The notes under the pieces were generated by a model. The model was given only the letters and a program-made list of their open reading frames with translations. It made no database searches and had not been told where the DNA came from. The translations under genes and the position numbers were made by a program. A stretch of 64,000 bases of DNA from Gillisia limnaea DSM 15749 (GTDB lineage Bacteria; Bacteroidota; Bacteroidia; Flavobacteriales; Flavobacteriaceae). This document shows positions 52,187-61,594 of the stretch, piece after piece. Each line of letters opens with the position of its first letter. Positions within the stretch are counted from its first letter, which is position 1. The stretch is from positions 314,660-378,659 of the forward strand of contig NZ_JH594605.1 of the NCBI RefSeq assembly GCF_000243235.1. The letters are read 5' to 3'.

Positions 52187-54187
52187 ATGGAAATACCTAT
52201 TCTTAAAGACATTGTAATAATTTTAGGATTATCTATTTTTATTATTTTATTATTTCAAAAAATCAAGGTCCCTTCTCTTCTGGGATTTTTACTAGCGGGA
52301 ATTATTGCAGGCCCGTATGCTTTTAATTTAATAAGTTCCCAACACGAGGTGGAACTGCTTTCTGAAATAGGAATTATATTCCTGTTGTTCATTATTGGGA
52401 TAGAACTATCCTTAAAAGGATTGGCTGCAATTAAGAAAACAATTCTTTTAGGTGGTGGAATGCAGGTGGGAGGAACTATTTTAATCACTGCCGTAGTGTC
52501 TTATTTTCTTGGTATACCCATCAATTCTGGGGTCTTTATAGGTTTCCTGTTTGCTTTAAGCAGTACTGCGATCGTACTGAAGATCCTCCAGGAAAAAGGA
52601 GAAGTAACCTCCCCACATGGGCGTGTAGCTGTTGCAATCCTGATATTCCAGGATATTATAGTGGTTCCAATGATGTTGCTCACTCCCCTATTGGCCGGAA
52701 AATCTGATAATATTTGGGAAACGGTTGGAATTCTTCTTATAAAAATAGTGGGAGTTGGAATTGTAATTTTTCTACTGGCAATTTATATAGTGCCACGAAT
52801 TTTTAAAATGGTGGTAAAAACCAAGAACCGTGAACTATTTATCCTCACTACAATTGTATTCTGCTTTGCGGTGGCCTGGCTAACCTCCTCTGTTGGTCTA
52901 TCGCTGGCATTAGGAGCCTTTTTCGCGGGGCTCATAATTTCTGAATCAGATTACAGTCACCAGGCAACAGCGAATGTGTTACCCTTTAGGGAAATCTTTA
53001 TAAGTTTCTTTTTCATTTCTGTAGGTTCCCTGCTTAATCTAAACTTTTTCATCAATAACATCCTGTATATACTATTGCTGGTAATAGGTGTGATCATTTT
53101 GAAAATGTTAATAATTGCCATTACAGTACTTAGTTTAAAATACCCGGCCAGAACCGTATTTATGACTGTGTTTGCCCTCTTTCAGGTAGGGGAATTTTCT
53201 TTGCTTTTATCTACGGTGGGAGTTCAAAATGATCTGTTACCGGAAAATATATATCAATACTTTTTAGCAATCTCGATAATTACGATGGGCCTTACTCCCT
53301 TTTTGATGAATCTTGCCCCGAAGATCACGTATTTCCTCGTAAAATTACCAATTCCTACCAATGTTAGAAAACGACTGAACAATGTTAAAAGAGTTCACCA
53401 AAATCAGCAAACCCCTGAAGAAGAACTTTCAGACCACCTGGTAATCATAGGATATGGGATCAATGGAAAGAATATTTCTAAAGCCGCCAAAAATGCTAAA
53501 ATCCCTTATATCATCATAGATCTTGAACCGGATTCTTTCCACGATGCCAAAAACGCCGGAGAACCAATTGTATTTGGAGATGCCACGAATCCCGTTATTT
53601 TGAAACATGTACACGTTCAGGAAGCCAGAGTTGTTGTAATCGCTATTTCAGATCCCGATGCCACGAAGAAAATAATCAACGGAATAAGGGAATTGAGTCA
53701 AACTGCCTGTGTTATTGTGCGAACCAGGTACGTAAAAGAAATTGAAGAAAATATTCGGTTGGGTGCCGATGAAGTAATTCCGGAGGAATTTGAAACTTCC
53801 ATAGAGATCTTTAGTCGGGTACTACGAAAATACCTTATCCCCCATAATGAAATCCAGGATTTTATTAACCACGTGCGCTCTTCAGATTATGAAATGCTAA
53901 CTACCATCAAAGGAGGCGCGCATACACCTGCCTATCAACATCTCCATATTCCCAATAAAGAAATTGTCACTTTAAGTGTGCAACGGGGAAATAATAATAT
54001 TGTTGGAAAAACAATAGAACAATCTGGCATTGGCAAGAATTATGGGGTAACTGTTCTTACCATAAAGAGAGGAACTCATTACATTACCAATATTACCAAT
54101 ACTACTGTAATTGAACAGGGAGATCTTCTTTATCTCTTCGGAAATCCTGTAAACATCAATCAACTTAACCAATTAATTTCTTTGTAA
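52187..54187 (+). CDS. Kef-type monovalent cation:proton antiporter (CPA2) with RCK domains
   Basis: 666 residues. Residues about 1-385 form 12-13 membrane helices of the Na+/H+ exchanger fold (FLLAGIIAGPYAF, LALGAFFAGLIISESDY). From about 417 a TrkA-N/RCK domain with Rossmann motif GYGINGKNIS, then a TrkA-C domain (about 580-664, ending VIEQGDLLYLFGNP). Likely K+ or Na+ efflux gated by a nucleotide. Confidence 0.9.
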   Translation: MEIPILKDIVIILGLSIFIILLFQKIKVPSLLGFLLAGIIAGPYAFNLISSQHEVELLSEIGIIFLLFIIGIELSLKGLAAIKKTILLGGGMQVGGTILITAVVSYFLGIPINSGVFIGFLFALSSTAIVLKILQEKGEVTSPHGRVAVAILIFQDIIVVPMMLLTPLLAGKSDNIWETVGILLIKIVGVGIVIFLLAIYIVPRIFKMVVKTKNRELFILTTIVFCFAVAWLTSSVGLSLALGAFFAGLIISESDYSHQATANVLPFREIFISFFFISVGSLLNLNFFINNILYILLLVIGVIILKMLIIAITVLSLKYPARTVFMTVFALFQVGEFSLLLSTVGVQNDLLPENIYQYFLAISIITMGLTPFLMNLAPKITYFLVKLPIPTNVRKRLNNVKRVHQNQQTPEEELSDHLVIIGYGINGKNISKAAKNAKIPYIIIDLEPDSFHDAKNAGEPIVFGDATNPVILKHVHVQEARVVVIAISDPDATKKIINGIRELSQTACVIVRTRYVKEIEENIRLGADEVIPEEFETSIEIFSRVLRKYLIPHNEIQDFINHVRSSDYEMLTTIKGGAHTPAYQHLHIPNKEIVTLSVQRGNNNIVGKTIEQSGIGKNYGVTVLTIKRGTHYITNITNTTVIEQGDLLYLFGNPVNINQLNQLISL

Positions 54188-54281
54188 ATAACCATTTTAA
54201 TTTACAACTGCTGTATTGAAATTGGTTACATTTATATAGCCTTTGGGCCTTGAATAAAATTTTCAATTTAAATTTTAAATT

Positions 54282-54593
54282 ATGAAATTAAAACCTTTAG
54301 CAGCATTTTTAATGATCGCAATTTTCTTCTCTTCGTGTGGAGAAAAAACCGATGTAGTTGAATCTGGAACATACAGCGGTATTGTAGACAAGGTTGAACC
54401 CTCAAAAACGGAGATCTATGTGAAAACTTCAGACGATAAAACCCTGGAGCTCTATTTCACAGATAACACCCGCCTTACCCGTAATGGAGAAAGCGTTGAG
54501 TTCTCACAATTAGAAGAGGGCCAACAGGTTGAGGTTGATGTTGAAAAAACAGGAAAACGCCTTGACCCCTTAGCAGTACGAATTCTGGATTAA
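54282..54593 (+). CDS. Small lipoprotein, OB-like
   Basis: 103 residues with a clear lipoprotein signal (LMIAIFFSSCGE, Cys about 20). The mature part is beta-rich (TYSGIVDKVEPSKTEIYVKTSDDKTLELYFTDNT) and resembles a small OB-fold or copper-tolerance-type periplasmic domain; no firm family. Co-transcribed with the DUF2231 gene one base later. Confidence 0.65.
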   Translation: MKLKPLAAFLMIAIFFSSCGEKTDVVESGTYSGIVDKVEPSKTEIYVKTSDDKTLELYFTDNTRLTRNGESVEFSQLEEGQQVEVDVEKTGKRLDPLAVRILD

Positions 54594-54594
54594 C

Positions 54595-55083
54595 ATGGAA
54601 CAATTACCGGATTTTTGGCGAACAGAGGTCTTACATCCTCTGTTCGTCCATTTCCCTATTGCACTGCTTATTATCGCTACGTTTTTTAAAATTGCTTCAG
54701 TTTGGGGTATAGGTAAATTTCTGGAATTACCTGGAACTATTTTATTGATTATTGGAACAATAGGTGGCTGGCTCGCAATCTATACCGGTAACCTGGCTGA
54801 TGGAATTGTTTCAAGGACACTATGCGATCCTACAGTCTTAAAAGCTCATGAAAACAATGGGTATACCATGATCTGGCTTTTTACAGCCGCTCTTGTTTTA
54901 GATTTATTTTACCAGAATAATCGCTTTAAATTTAAGCGGGTAGAGTTAAAAGGTTTTGTGATACTCTTAATGATCATTGGTTCCGGATATTTAGGTTATG
55001 TGGGGCATTTAGGTGCTAAACTAGTATACCAGCAGGCTGCCGGGGTTTATATACCTTCCGGTAACTGTGCAGAATTTAATTGA
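54595..55083 (+). CDS. DUF2231 family membrane protein
   Basis: 162 residues, four membrane helices. The opening LHPLFVHFPIALLIIATFFKI and later AHENNGYTMIWLF are DUF2231 signatures; conserved histidines (HP, VHFP, AHE, GHLGAK) could bind haem, as in related cytochrome-like membrane proteins. Function unknown. Starts one base after the lipoprotein stop. Confidence 0.8.
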   Translation: MEQLPDFWRTEVLHPLFVHFPIALLIIATFFKIASVWGIGKFLELPGTILLIIGTIGGWLAIYTGNLADGIVSRTLCDPTVLKAHENNGYTMIWLFTAALVLDLFYQNNRFKFKRVELKGFVILLMIIGSGYLGYVGHLGAKLVYQQAAGVYIPSGNCAEFN

Positions 55084-55192
55084 TTTTTTTATTCTAAAAA
55101 TCAAAACCTCCTGGACTAATCAATAAGATAGATAAAACGAAAAATAGCGCTGGTGAGATTTAAGCACAGAAGTCAATAAATCTATACTGAGT

Positions 55193-57454
55193 TTAATCTT
55201 GGAAGGATACTTTTGTAGGTACTGAATAGAGTTCAGAAAAGGTGATTTTTCCGGTTTGACGGTTAAAAAAAGCAGAAGCCATGCCTATCCTTCCTTGCCC
55301 GATCTCGGTTTTTAAATAATTGTTTTCAGAAACAATCCTTCTTTTAGATTCTTCCAGATTCCATTGCGTTATAGTGTCGGCAACTTCAAAGATTTTTTCC
55401 ATCACAATATCCTGTGCAGAAATATTCAGCGCTTTAACTGCATCTTCAATCAACGGACTTATGTAGGATATCCTCCCTTGCATAAAATCCTTCAAAGCTT
55501 CAGCATAAATTTTGTTTGCCGAATTTCCCATTAAAAGAATGAATTTTGCGCCTTGTTTTTTACAGGCTACTTCAATACTTCTTATAACTTCCTGATCTGC
55601 CAAATTCCCTGCTGTCCTAATGGGAATCAAATCTCCAATCCCGGTATTCATTAGAACGTTCAATGGCTCCCGCATGTCTATACAGTTTAAAACTGTTGCC
55701 AGCGGAGGTGCATTTATGAAGTCCATAAGTTCCTTATTCCTGAGTCTTCTGGAAACCAATTTCCCATCTATATAGCGCTGATTCCCTTCTTTCATGTACT
55801 CAAAGATCTCCTCTGGAGTAGATTTTTCCTTGGATTCCTGAATTTCCCCTTTTACAAACTCCAGTTCTTTTCCTACCGAATATTTCTCTTTTAATCCAAT
55901 AATACTCAAATTGATGTCGTGTTCTTTAGCAAAAGTATCTTCAAAATCTTCAAAGATTTCCAGCACGTCATGATCTATATAACTTGCAAATGTGGCATCA
56001 ATGATCACGGTAGATTTTGGAGGTACATTCCAAAGAGTGTTTTTAATAGAAGCTTTATTAAAAAAGGATACTTCATTTGCCAATTCCAAACGGATAGTTT
56101 CTCCTTTAAAAATCTTGGTGTTCTCTATAAAAAAGGCATTGTGATAATTGCTACGCAGCAAAAAGAAAATACTTACAAGGGATCCTATAAATATTCCAAT
56201 AAGAAGATCGGTTAAAATAATAGCGACTACCGTAACCACAAAAGGAATGAATTGATTCCATCCTTTTTTAAACATAGTCAAAACTACATCCCAGGAAGCT
56301 AATTTATAACCTATAACCAGTAAAATAGCTGCTAAGCTTGAGAGCGGAATAAGATTCAAAATAGAACTAAGGAACAAAACACTAAGCAAAAGAAAAACGC
56401 CATGTAAAATTGTAGATAACTTGGTTTCATTCCCCGCGTTTATATTCACGGAACTTCTTACTATAACAGATGTTATAGGAATACCTCCAACAAGACCTGT
56501 TATGGTATTTCCTATCCCCTGCGCCACCAATTCTCTATTGGGAGGAGTTTTTCGCTTGTGTGGGTCAATCTCATCTGCGGCTTCAATAGCAAGCAAACTG
56601 GCAATAGAAGCGATTAAAGTAATGGTTATAGCCACTCCCCATACCTCGGGATTTGTTATGGCTGAAAAATCAGGAAAAGTTAGAAGCTCGGAAAAATGAT
56701 CAATTTTTGGAATATTAACCAAATGTGCCGAATTAAGATGTAAAGACGGCATGATATATTCAAAAATAAAATTGAGCAATACCCCTAAAATTACTACCAC
56801 TAAGGCAGGTGGAAGTAATTTGAAATTTTTCAACGGGGATCTATCCCAGAATATCATAATCGCAAGTGATAGTCCGGATATTAGAAGAGCTCCTGCCGTG
56901 AGAGAATCTATAAAATTCCAAAATGCAGGTTGCACTTGACTTAAAAATCCAATGTCTGGATCCAGGTAACTCTCTACGGTTGCTTCTATTCCAAGGGCGT
57001 AAGGAATTTGGGCGATAATTAGGATAATTCCTATGGCTGCAAGTAATCCTTTAATAATATTAGAAGGCATATAATCTGCGATAAGACCAGCCTTAAGAAT
57101 CCCTAAAACAAACTGAAAGATTCCCCCCAAAACCACCGCCATTAAAAAAACTTCAAAACTTCCCAGTGAGGCTATTGAAGCCAGCACCACCGCCGTTAGA
57201 CTGGCAGCAGGACCACTTACGCTTACCGAGGACATGCTAACACTTCCTATCACAAGACCTCCAACTATTCCGGAGATCAATCCAGAAAGAAGCGGCGCGC
57301 CACTTGCTAGTGCTATTCCAAGACAAAGCGGAAGCGCAACTAAAAACACTACGATACTGGCAGGGATGTCCTTATTCAGACTTGAAAAGAGAGGTTTCCG
57401 AGGGTTGAGTTCAACCTTACTAACTATGTTATTAAAACTAGGAATCTTTTTCAA
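55193..57454 (-). CDS. SulP-family anion transporter fused to degenerate carbonic anhydrase domain
   Basis: 753 residues. Residues about 25-435: SulP membrane core (DIPASIVVFLVALPLCLGIALASGAPL). About 465-540: STAS-like domain (VIIDATFASYIDHDVLEIF). About 560-735: beta-carbonic-anhydrase-like domain in which CIDMRE keeps the Cys/Asp/Arg of CxDxR, but the usual G-H-S-x-C-G reads G-N-S-A-N-K, so the His and second Cys zinc ligands are both Asn. The CA part is therefore probably non-catalytic. Start is TTG; no in-frame ATG is near. Likely bicarbonate or sulfate/Na+ symport. Confidence 0.85.
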   Translation of the reverse strand: MKKIPSFNNIVSKVELNPRKPLFSSLNKDIPASIVVFLVALPLCLGIALASGAPLLSGLISGIVGGLVIGSVSMSSVSVSGPAASLTAVVLASIASLGSFEVFLMAVVLGGIFQFVLGILKAGLIADYMPSNIIKGLLAAIGIILIIAQIPYALGIEATVESYLDPDIGFLSQVQPAFWNFIDSLTAGALLISGLSLAIMIFWDRSPLKNFKLLPPALVVVILGVLLNFIFEYIMPSLHLNSAHLVNIPKIDHFSELLTFPDFSAITNPEVWGVAITITLIASIASLLAIEAADEIDPHKRKTPPNRELVAQGIGNTITGLVGGIPITSVIVRSSVNINAGNETKLSTILHGVFLLLSVLFLSSILNLIPLSSLAAILLVIGYKLASWDVVLTMFKKGWNQFIPFVVTVVAIILTDLLIGIFIGSLVSIFFLLRSNYHNAFFIENTKIFKGETIRLELANEVSFFNKASIKNTLWNVPPKSTVIIDATFASYIDHDVLEIFEDFEDTFAKEHDINLSIIGLKEKYSVGKELEFVKGEIQESKEKSTPEEIFEYMKEGNQRYIDGKLVSRRLRNKELMDFINAPPLATVLNCIDMREPLNVLMNTGIGDLIPIRTAGNLADQEVIRSIEVACKKQGAKFILLMGNSANKIYAEALKDFMQGRISYISPLIEDAVKALNISAQDIVMEKIFEVADTITQWNLEESKRRIVSENNYLKTEIGQGRIGMASAFFNRQTGKITFSELYSVPTKVSFQD

Positions 57455-57586
57455 AAGAAGGGGATGATTAGTTGCCGGAAACCTGAGCTCCTGTCAACAA
57501 GTTAAAAAATAAGCTATAAAAATAATAAATTAAATACTAAGAACCATCCCAATCCCATTTTGACCCAGAAATATTAATTTTTTTTT

Positions 57587-57694
57587 TTGATATCCCGGAT
57601 TAGCGTTTGTATTCTTTTTATTGTGGCAATTGGAGCAACACTGCTTAGTTATATTAAAATCTTCATAGATGAAGGCTTCAATCAAAAAAAATAA
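57587..57694 (+). CDS. Possible single-helix membrane microprotein
   Basis: TTG-initiated 35-codon frame: a short basic start (ISR), the hydrophobic helix VCILFIVAIGATLLSYIKIF and a tail DEGFNQKK, ending in TAA 57692-57694. It lies in the divergent spacer 39 bases before the S10 peptidase gene. It looks like a membrane anchor, but a gene remnant or chance is possible. Confidence 0.3.
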   Translation: MISRISVCILFIVAIGATLLSYIKIFIDEGFNQKK

Positions 57695-57732
57695 CTTATT
57701 TTTCAATCCTTAAAATCATCTTAAACGTACTT

Positions 57733-59217
57733 ATGAAATTTTTATCCCTCCTAATTTTCAGTATAGCATCCATTGGTCTTTATGCCCAAAAAATAGAACT
57801 CCCGGTAGATACTATGGTTGTTACAAATCATTCGGTTACCATCAATGGAAAAAACATCAATTACACAGCACAAACCGGGACTCAACCTGTTTGGGATGAA
57901 GCCGGAAAACCAGTGGCGAGTTTATTTTACACATACTATAAGCGCAGCGATATCAAAAACACAGAAAACCGTCCTCTGGTAATTTCTTTTAATGGAGGGC
58001 CTGGATCGGCTTCTGTTTGGATGCATATTGCCTACACAGGCCCCCGGGTTTTAAAGATCGATGATGAAGGTTTCCCTGTGCAACCCTATGGTTTAAAGGA
58101 AAATCCCTATTCTATTTTGGATGTAGCGGATATTGTTTATGTAAATCCTGTAAATACAGGATATTCCAGATTGATAGAAAAGGAAGATGAAAAAGCGGAT
58201 AGAAAAGATTTCTTTGGAGTCCAGGCAGATATTAAATACCTGGCCGGATGGTTAAACACCTTTGTAACCCGGAAAAACAGATGGTTATCCCCAAAATATT
58301 TAATTGGTGAAAGTTATGGAACCACCAGAGTGTCAGGTTTAGCACTGGAATTGCAAAACAGCCAGTGGATGTATTTAAATGGAGTGATCCTGGTTTCCCC
58401 TACCGAAATGGGAGTTAACCGGGAAGGTCCTGTAGAAATCGCGAACAGGCTTCCTTATTTTGCTGCCGCTGCATGGTATCATAAAAAATTACCTTCGGCT
58501 TTGCAAAATAAGGACCTGGAAGAATTACTAGCTGAAGCTGAAGAATTTACCATTAATACAGTATTACCTGCTTTAATTAAAGGTGGATTTACTTCAGAAG
58601 AAAAAAAGCAGGAGATCGCTTCAAAAATGGCTTATTACTCTGGCATAGAGGAAAAAGTTTTCCTGCAAAACAATCTTGATGTTCCATTCCGGTATTTCTG
58701 GAAAGAACTGATGAGGGAAAGCGGTGGTTATACCATAGGACGTCTTGATTCCAGATACCTGGGGATAGATGCGAAAGTCGCCGGAGATTCCCCAGATTAT
58801 AATGCTGAACTCACTTCCTGGCTGCATTCCTTCACCCCTGCCATCAATTATTACCTACAGGAAGAATTGAAGTTTAAAACCGATATTAAATACAATATGT
58901 TCGGACCAGTTCATCCCTGGGATAGAAGCGGTGACAACACCGGTGAAAATCTAAGGCAGGCTATGGCTCAAAACCCAAATTTAGATGTATTGGTACAATC
59001 CGGTTATTTTGACGGCGCTACCACCTATTTTAATGCAAAATATACCATGTGGCAACTGGATCCCAGTGGTAAAATGCGGGATAGATTGAGTTTTAAAGGC
59101 TACAGGAGTGGACATATGATGTACTTAAGAAGTGAAGATCTTAAAAATGCCAATGAGGATATACGGGACTTTATAGAAAATTCTCTTCCCAAAGCAGGGG
59201 ATTCAGCTAAATATTAA
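57733..59217 (+). CDS. S10-family serine carboxypeptidase-like protein
   Basis: 494 residues with a signal peptide (1-19, ending LYAQ). Alpha/beta-hydrolase fold of the S10 family: oxyanion segment FNGGPGSASVWMH, nucleophile in GESYGTTR, and the late histidine in YRSGHMMYLR. Predicted periplasmic or secreted exo-peptidase releasing C-terminal residues. Monocistronic, with a terminator shared with thrC. Confidence 0.9.
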   Translation: MKFLSLLIFSIASIGLYAQKIELPVDTMVVTNHSVTINGKNINYTAQTGTQPVWDEAGKPVASLFYTYYKRSDIKNTENRPLVISFNGGPGSASVWMHIAYTGPRVLKIDDEGFPVQPYGLKENPYSILDVADIVYVNPVNTGYSRLIEKEDEKADRKDFFGVQADIKYLAGWLNTFVTRKNRWLSPKYLIGESYGTTRVSGLALELQNSQWMYLNGVILVSPTEMGVNREGPVEIANRLPYFAAAAWYHKKLPSALQNKDLEELLAEAEEFTINTVLPALIKGGFTSEEKKQEIASKMAYYSGIEEKVFLQNNLDVPFRYFWKELMRESGGYTIGRLDSRYLGIDAKVAGDSPDYNAELTSWLHSFTPAINYYLQEELKFKTDIKYNMFGPVHPWDRSGDNTGENLRQAMAQNPNLDVLVQSGYFDGATTYFNAKYTMWQLDPSGKMRDRLSFKGYRSGHMMYLRSEDLKNANEDIRDFIENSLPKAGDSAKY

Positions 59218-59240
59218 ATAATTTCAGTTTCCTGAATAAA

Positions 59241-59280
59241 TAAAACCCTGCAGGTTAAGTAGCCAGCAGGGTTTTATATT
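59241..59280. terminator. Bidirectional terminator between S10 peptidase gene and thrC
   Basis: 11-bp stem TAAAACCCTGC (59241-59251) with GCAGGGTTTTA (59266-59276) and T-rich flank. Confidence 0.75.
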
Positions 59281-60576
59281 TTAACTTAATAAGTAGGCTT
59301 TCAGTTCCTCATAGGTTTTAATTTCAAAAGACTTTTTCTCTTCTTTCATTTGTGAACGAATCACGGCAGGAATCTCTATTTTTTCCTGAATAGCTGCTTC
59401 TACCGTGTCCAGAAATTTAACCGGGTGAGCAGTTTCCAAAAAAGTACCGTGAAATCCATTATTTTCCTTTAAAAAGGACTTTAATCCCAAATATCCCACG
59501 GCACCATGGGGATCCATGACATAGCCGGTTTTTTTAAACATTTCTGCGATTGCCTCACTGGTAGCAGTATCATCAAAACTATAACCGGATAAAACCTCCT
59601 GTAGATTCCCGAATTTATTCTGAAAAAGCTCCAGTATCCTTACAAAATTACTTGGATTTCCAACATCCATGGCATTGGACAGGGTTTGAATACTGGATCT
59701 GGGTTCAAATTTTTCTGTTTGAAGAAAGCGTTCTACTACATTATTTACATTATTGGCTGCAATGAAATGATCTATTGGAAGCCCCATTTCCCTCGCTAAA
59801 AGTCCGGCACAAATATTTCCGAAATTCCCACTTGGGACAGAAAACACCAGTTTTTCATCTTTTTCCATCAATTGCTGATATGCCAAAAAGTAGTAAAACA
59901 TCTGCGGTAACCAACGGGCTACATTTATGGAATTTGCCGAAGTCAACCTTCTTTTTTCCTGAATTTCCTCATCTAAAAATGCCAGTTTTACCATCTCCTG
60001 GCAATCATCAAAAACCCCGTCCACTTCGAGAGCGGTAATATTCCTGCCTAAGGTAGTGAGCTGTTTTTCCTGGATTAGACTTACTTTCCCTTTAGGATAA
60101 AGGATCACTACCTCTATCCCTTCAACATCAAAAAATCCATTGGCTACAGCTCCTCCTGTATCTCCGGAGGTAGCAACCAATACGGTGATCTTCCCCAAAT
60201 TATCCCTTTTTATGAAATAACCAAGACATCCGGCCATAAACCGGGCGCCCACATCCTTAAAAGCCAACGTAGGCCCGTGAAATAACTCCAGAACACTTGT
60301 GTCTTCTGTAAGTTCTACCACCGGAAATTCAAAATCCAACGTGGTGTCTATGATCTGTTTTAATTCAGCTTCCGGGATCTCATCTCCCACATATCCTTTA
60401 ATCACTTCAAACGCAATCTCATATTTTGACTTAGATTTAAAGTTTTCAAAGAAAGATGGTGGAAGCTTATTTATTTCCTGCGGAAAGTACAAACCTCTGT
60501 CCGGAGCCAGACCTTTCAGGACGGCATTTTCAAAATTTGAATTCTGACTTTTATCGTTTAAACTGAAATAGTTCAT
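59281..60576 (-). CDS. thrC: Threonine synthase
   Basis: 431 residues. PLP enzyme converting O-phosphohomoserine to threonine. YFSLNDKS start, LKGLAPDRGLYFP, the PLP lysine in PTLAFKDVGARF, VATSGDTGGAVANGF and SVPSGNFGNI. Last gene of the thr operon; the 95-base gap to thrB holds a CCCGAGCTATCGGG hairpin. Confidence 0.95.
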   Translation of the reverse strand: MNYFSLNDKSQNSNFENAVLKGLAPDRGLYFPQEINKLPPSFFENFKSKSKYEIAFEVIKGYVGDEIPEAELKQIIDTTLDFEFPVVELTEDTSVLELFHGPTLAFKDVGARFMAGCLGYFIKRDNLGKITVLVATSGDTGGAVANGFFDVEGIEVVILYPKGKVSLIQEKQLTTLGRNITALEVDGVFDDCQEMVKLAFLDEEIQEKRRLTSANSINVARWLPQMFYYFLAYQQLMEKDEKLVFSVPSGNFGNICAGLLAREMGLPIDHFIAANNVNNVVERFLQTEKFEPRSSIQTLSNAMDVGNPSNFVRILELFQNKFGNLQEVLSGYSFDDTATSEAIAEMFKKTGYVMDPHGAVGYLGLKSFLKENNGFHGTFLETAHPVKFLDTVEAAIQEKIEIPAVIRSQMKEEKKSFEIKTYEELKAYLLS

Positions 60577-60671
60577 CTGTTTATTTTATTGTTTTAGAGG
60601 ACACCCGAGCTATCGGGAGCAACATCCTTATAAACATTCCCTGTGTGAGAAAATATTCCAATGGATGTTTA
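60577..60671 (-). repeat. thrC-thrB spacer with REP-like hairpin
   Basis: Contains CCCGA-GCTA-TCGGG at about 60605-60618, the same hairpin type as inside the GC-rich repeat at 10455-10468. Probably a dispersed element within the operon. Confidence 0.45.
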
Positions 60672-61592
60672 TCAAATTATTTTTATTCCTGTTGTGTTTA
60701 TCTTTGAAAGATGAAGATCAAAATCGATTGCCTTCTGCTGGTAAAATTCCTGAAGGCCGATTTTTACTTTTTCAGCCGATTCCTCGCCCCTGCACATGGC
60801 ATAAACCGAAGGTCCAGATCCGGAAATCCCGAAGCCCAATGCTCCCTTCTCCAGTGCGATTTGTTTTAATTCGTGAAAAAACGGGATTAGAATAGATCTC
60901 ACTGGTTCAACGATTTCATCTACCAAACTCCGACCAAAAAGATCGTAATCCTTTTCATATAGAGCACTTACCAAAGCACCTAAATTCCCCCACTGACTAA
61001 TAGCACTTTTAAGGGAAACTTGTTGCCTTATCACGGCTCTTGAATCTTTGGTCTTAAGTTCAATTAACGGATGCAGCACAACCACCCGCAATTCCGGAAG
61101 GCTTGGTAAGCTCAAAACTTCCAGAGGCTCATAACTTTTAACAAGGGTAAAACCACCCAGCAATGCAGGAGCTACATTATCCGCATGTGGATTTCCACTT
61201 GCCAGCCGTTCCCCTTCCATTGCAAAAGGGATTAGCTGGTGTGGGGTAAAGGGTTCATCCAGCAACTTGTTAATCGCAAACACAACTCCTGCAGAGCTTG
61301 CAGCACTGCTGCCAATACCACTTCCTGCCTTGATATTCTTGGTGATCTCAATATCGAAACCCTGACTGCTTTTTAATTGCTGAAGTAAAGCCATTGCAGA
61401 AACCCCGGCCACATTCATTTCTGTTTCCATTGGAAGCTCCTGCCCAAGAATCTTTGTTATCCTTATCGTATTCAGTTCGTTTTTCCGAATGATCATTTCA
61501 TCTCCTACATTCTCCAGACAACAACCCAAAACATCAAAACCACAGGATAGGTTAGCCACCGTTGCAGGGGCAAATATTTTTAGTTCTTCCAT
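60672..61592 (-). CDS. thrB: Homoserine kinase
   Basis: 306 residues, GHMP kinase. FAPATVANLSCGFDVLGC start, the ATP loop GSGIGSSAASSAG, and GFGISGSGPSVYAMC near the C-terminus. Phosphorylates homoserine for thrC. Starts two bases after the thrA stop (TAG). Confidence 0.95.
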   Translation of the reverse strand: MEELKIFAPATVANLSCGFDVLGCCLENVGDEMIIRKNELNTIRITKILGQELPMETEMNVAGVSAMALLQQLKSSQGFDIEITKNIKAGSGIGSSAASSAGVVFAINKLLDEPFTPHQLIPFAMEGERLASGNPHADNVAPALLGGFTLVKSYEPLEVLSLPSLPELRVVVLHPLIELKTKDSRAVIRQQVSLKSAISQWGNLGALVSALYEKDYDLFGRSLVDEIVEPVRSILIPFFHELKQIALEKGALGFGISGSGPSVYAMCRGEESAEKVKIGLQEFYQQKAIDFDLHLSKINTTGIKII

Positions 61593-61594
61593 CC

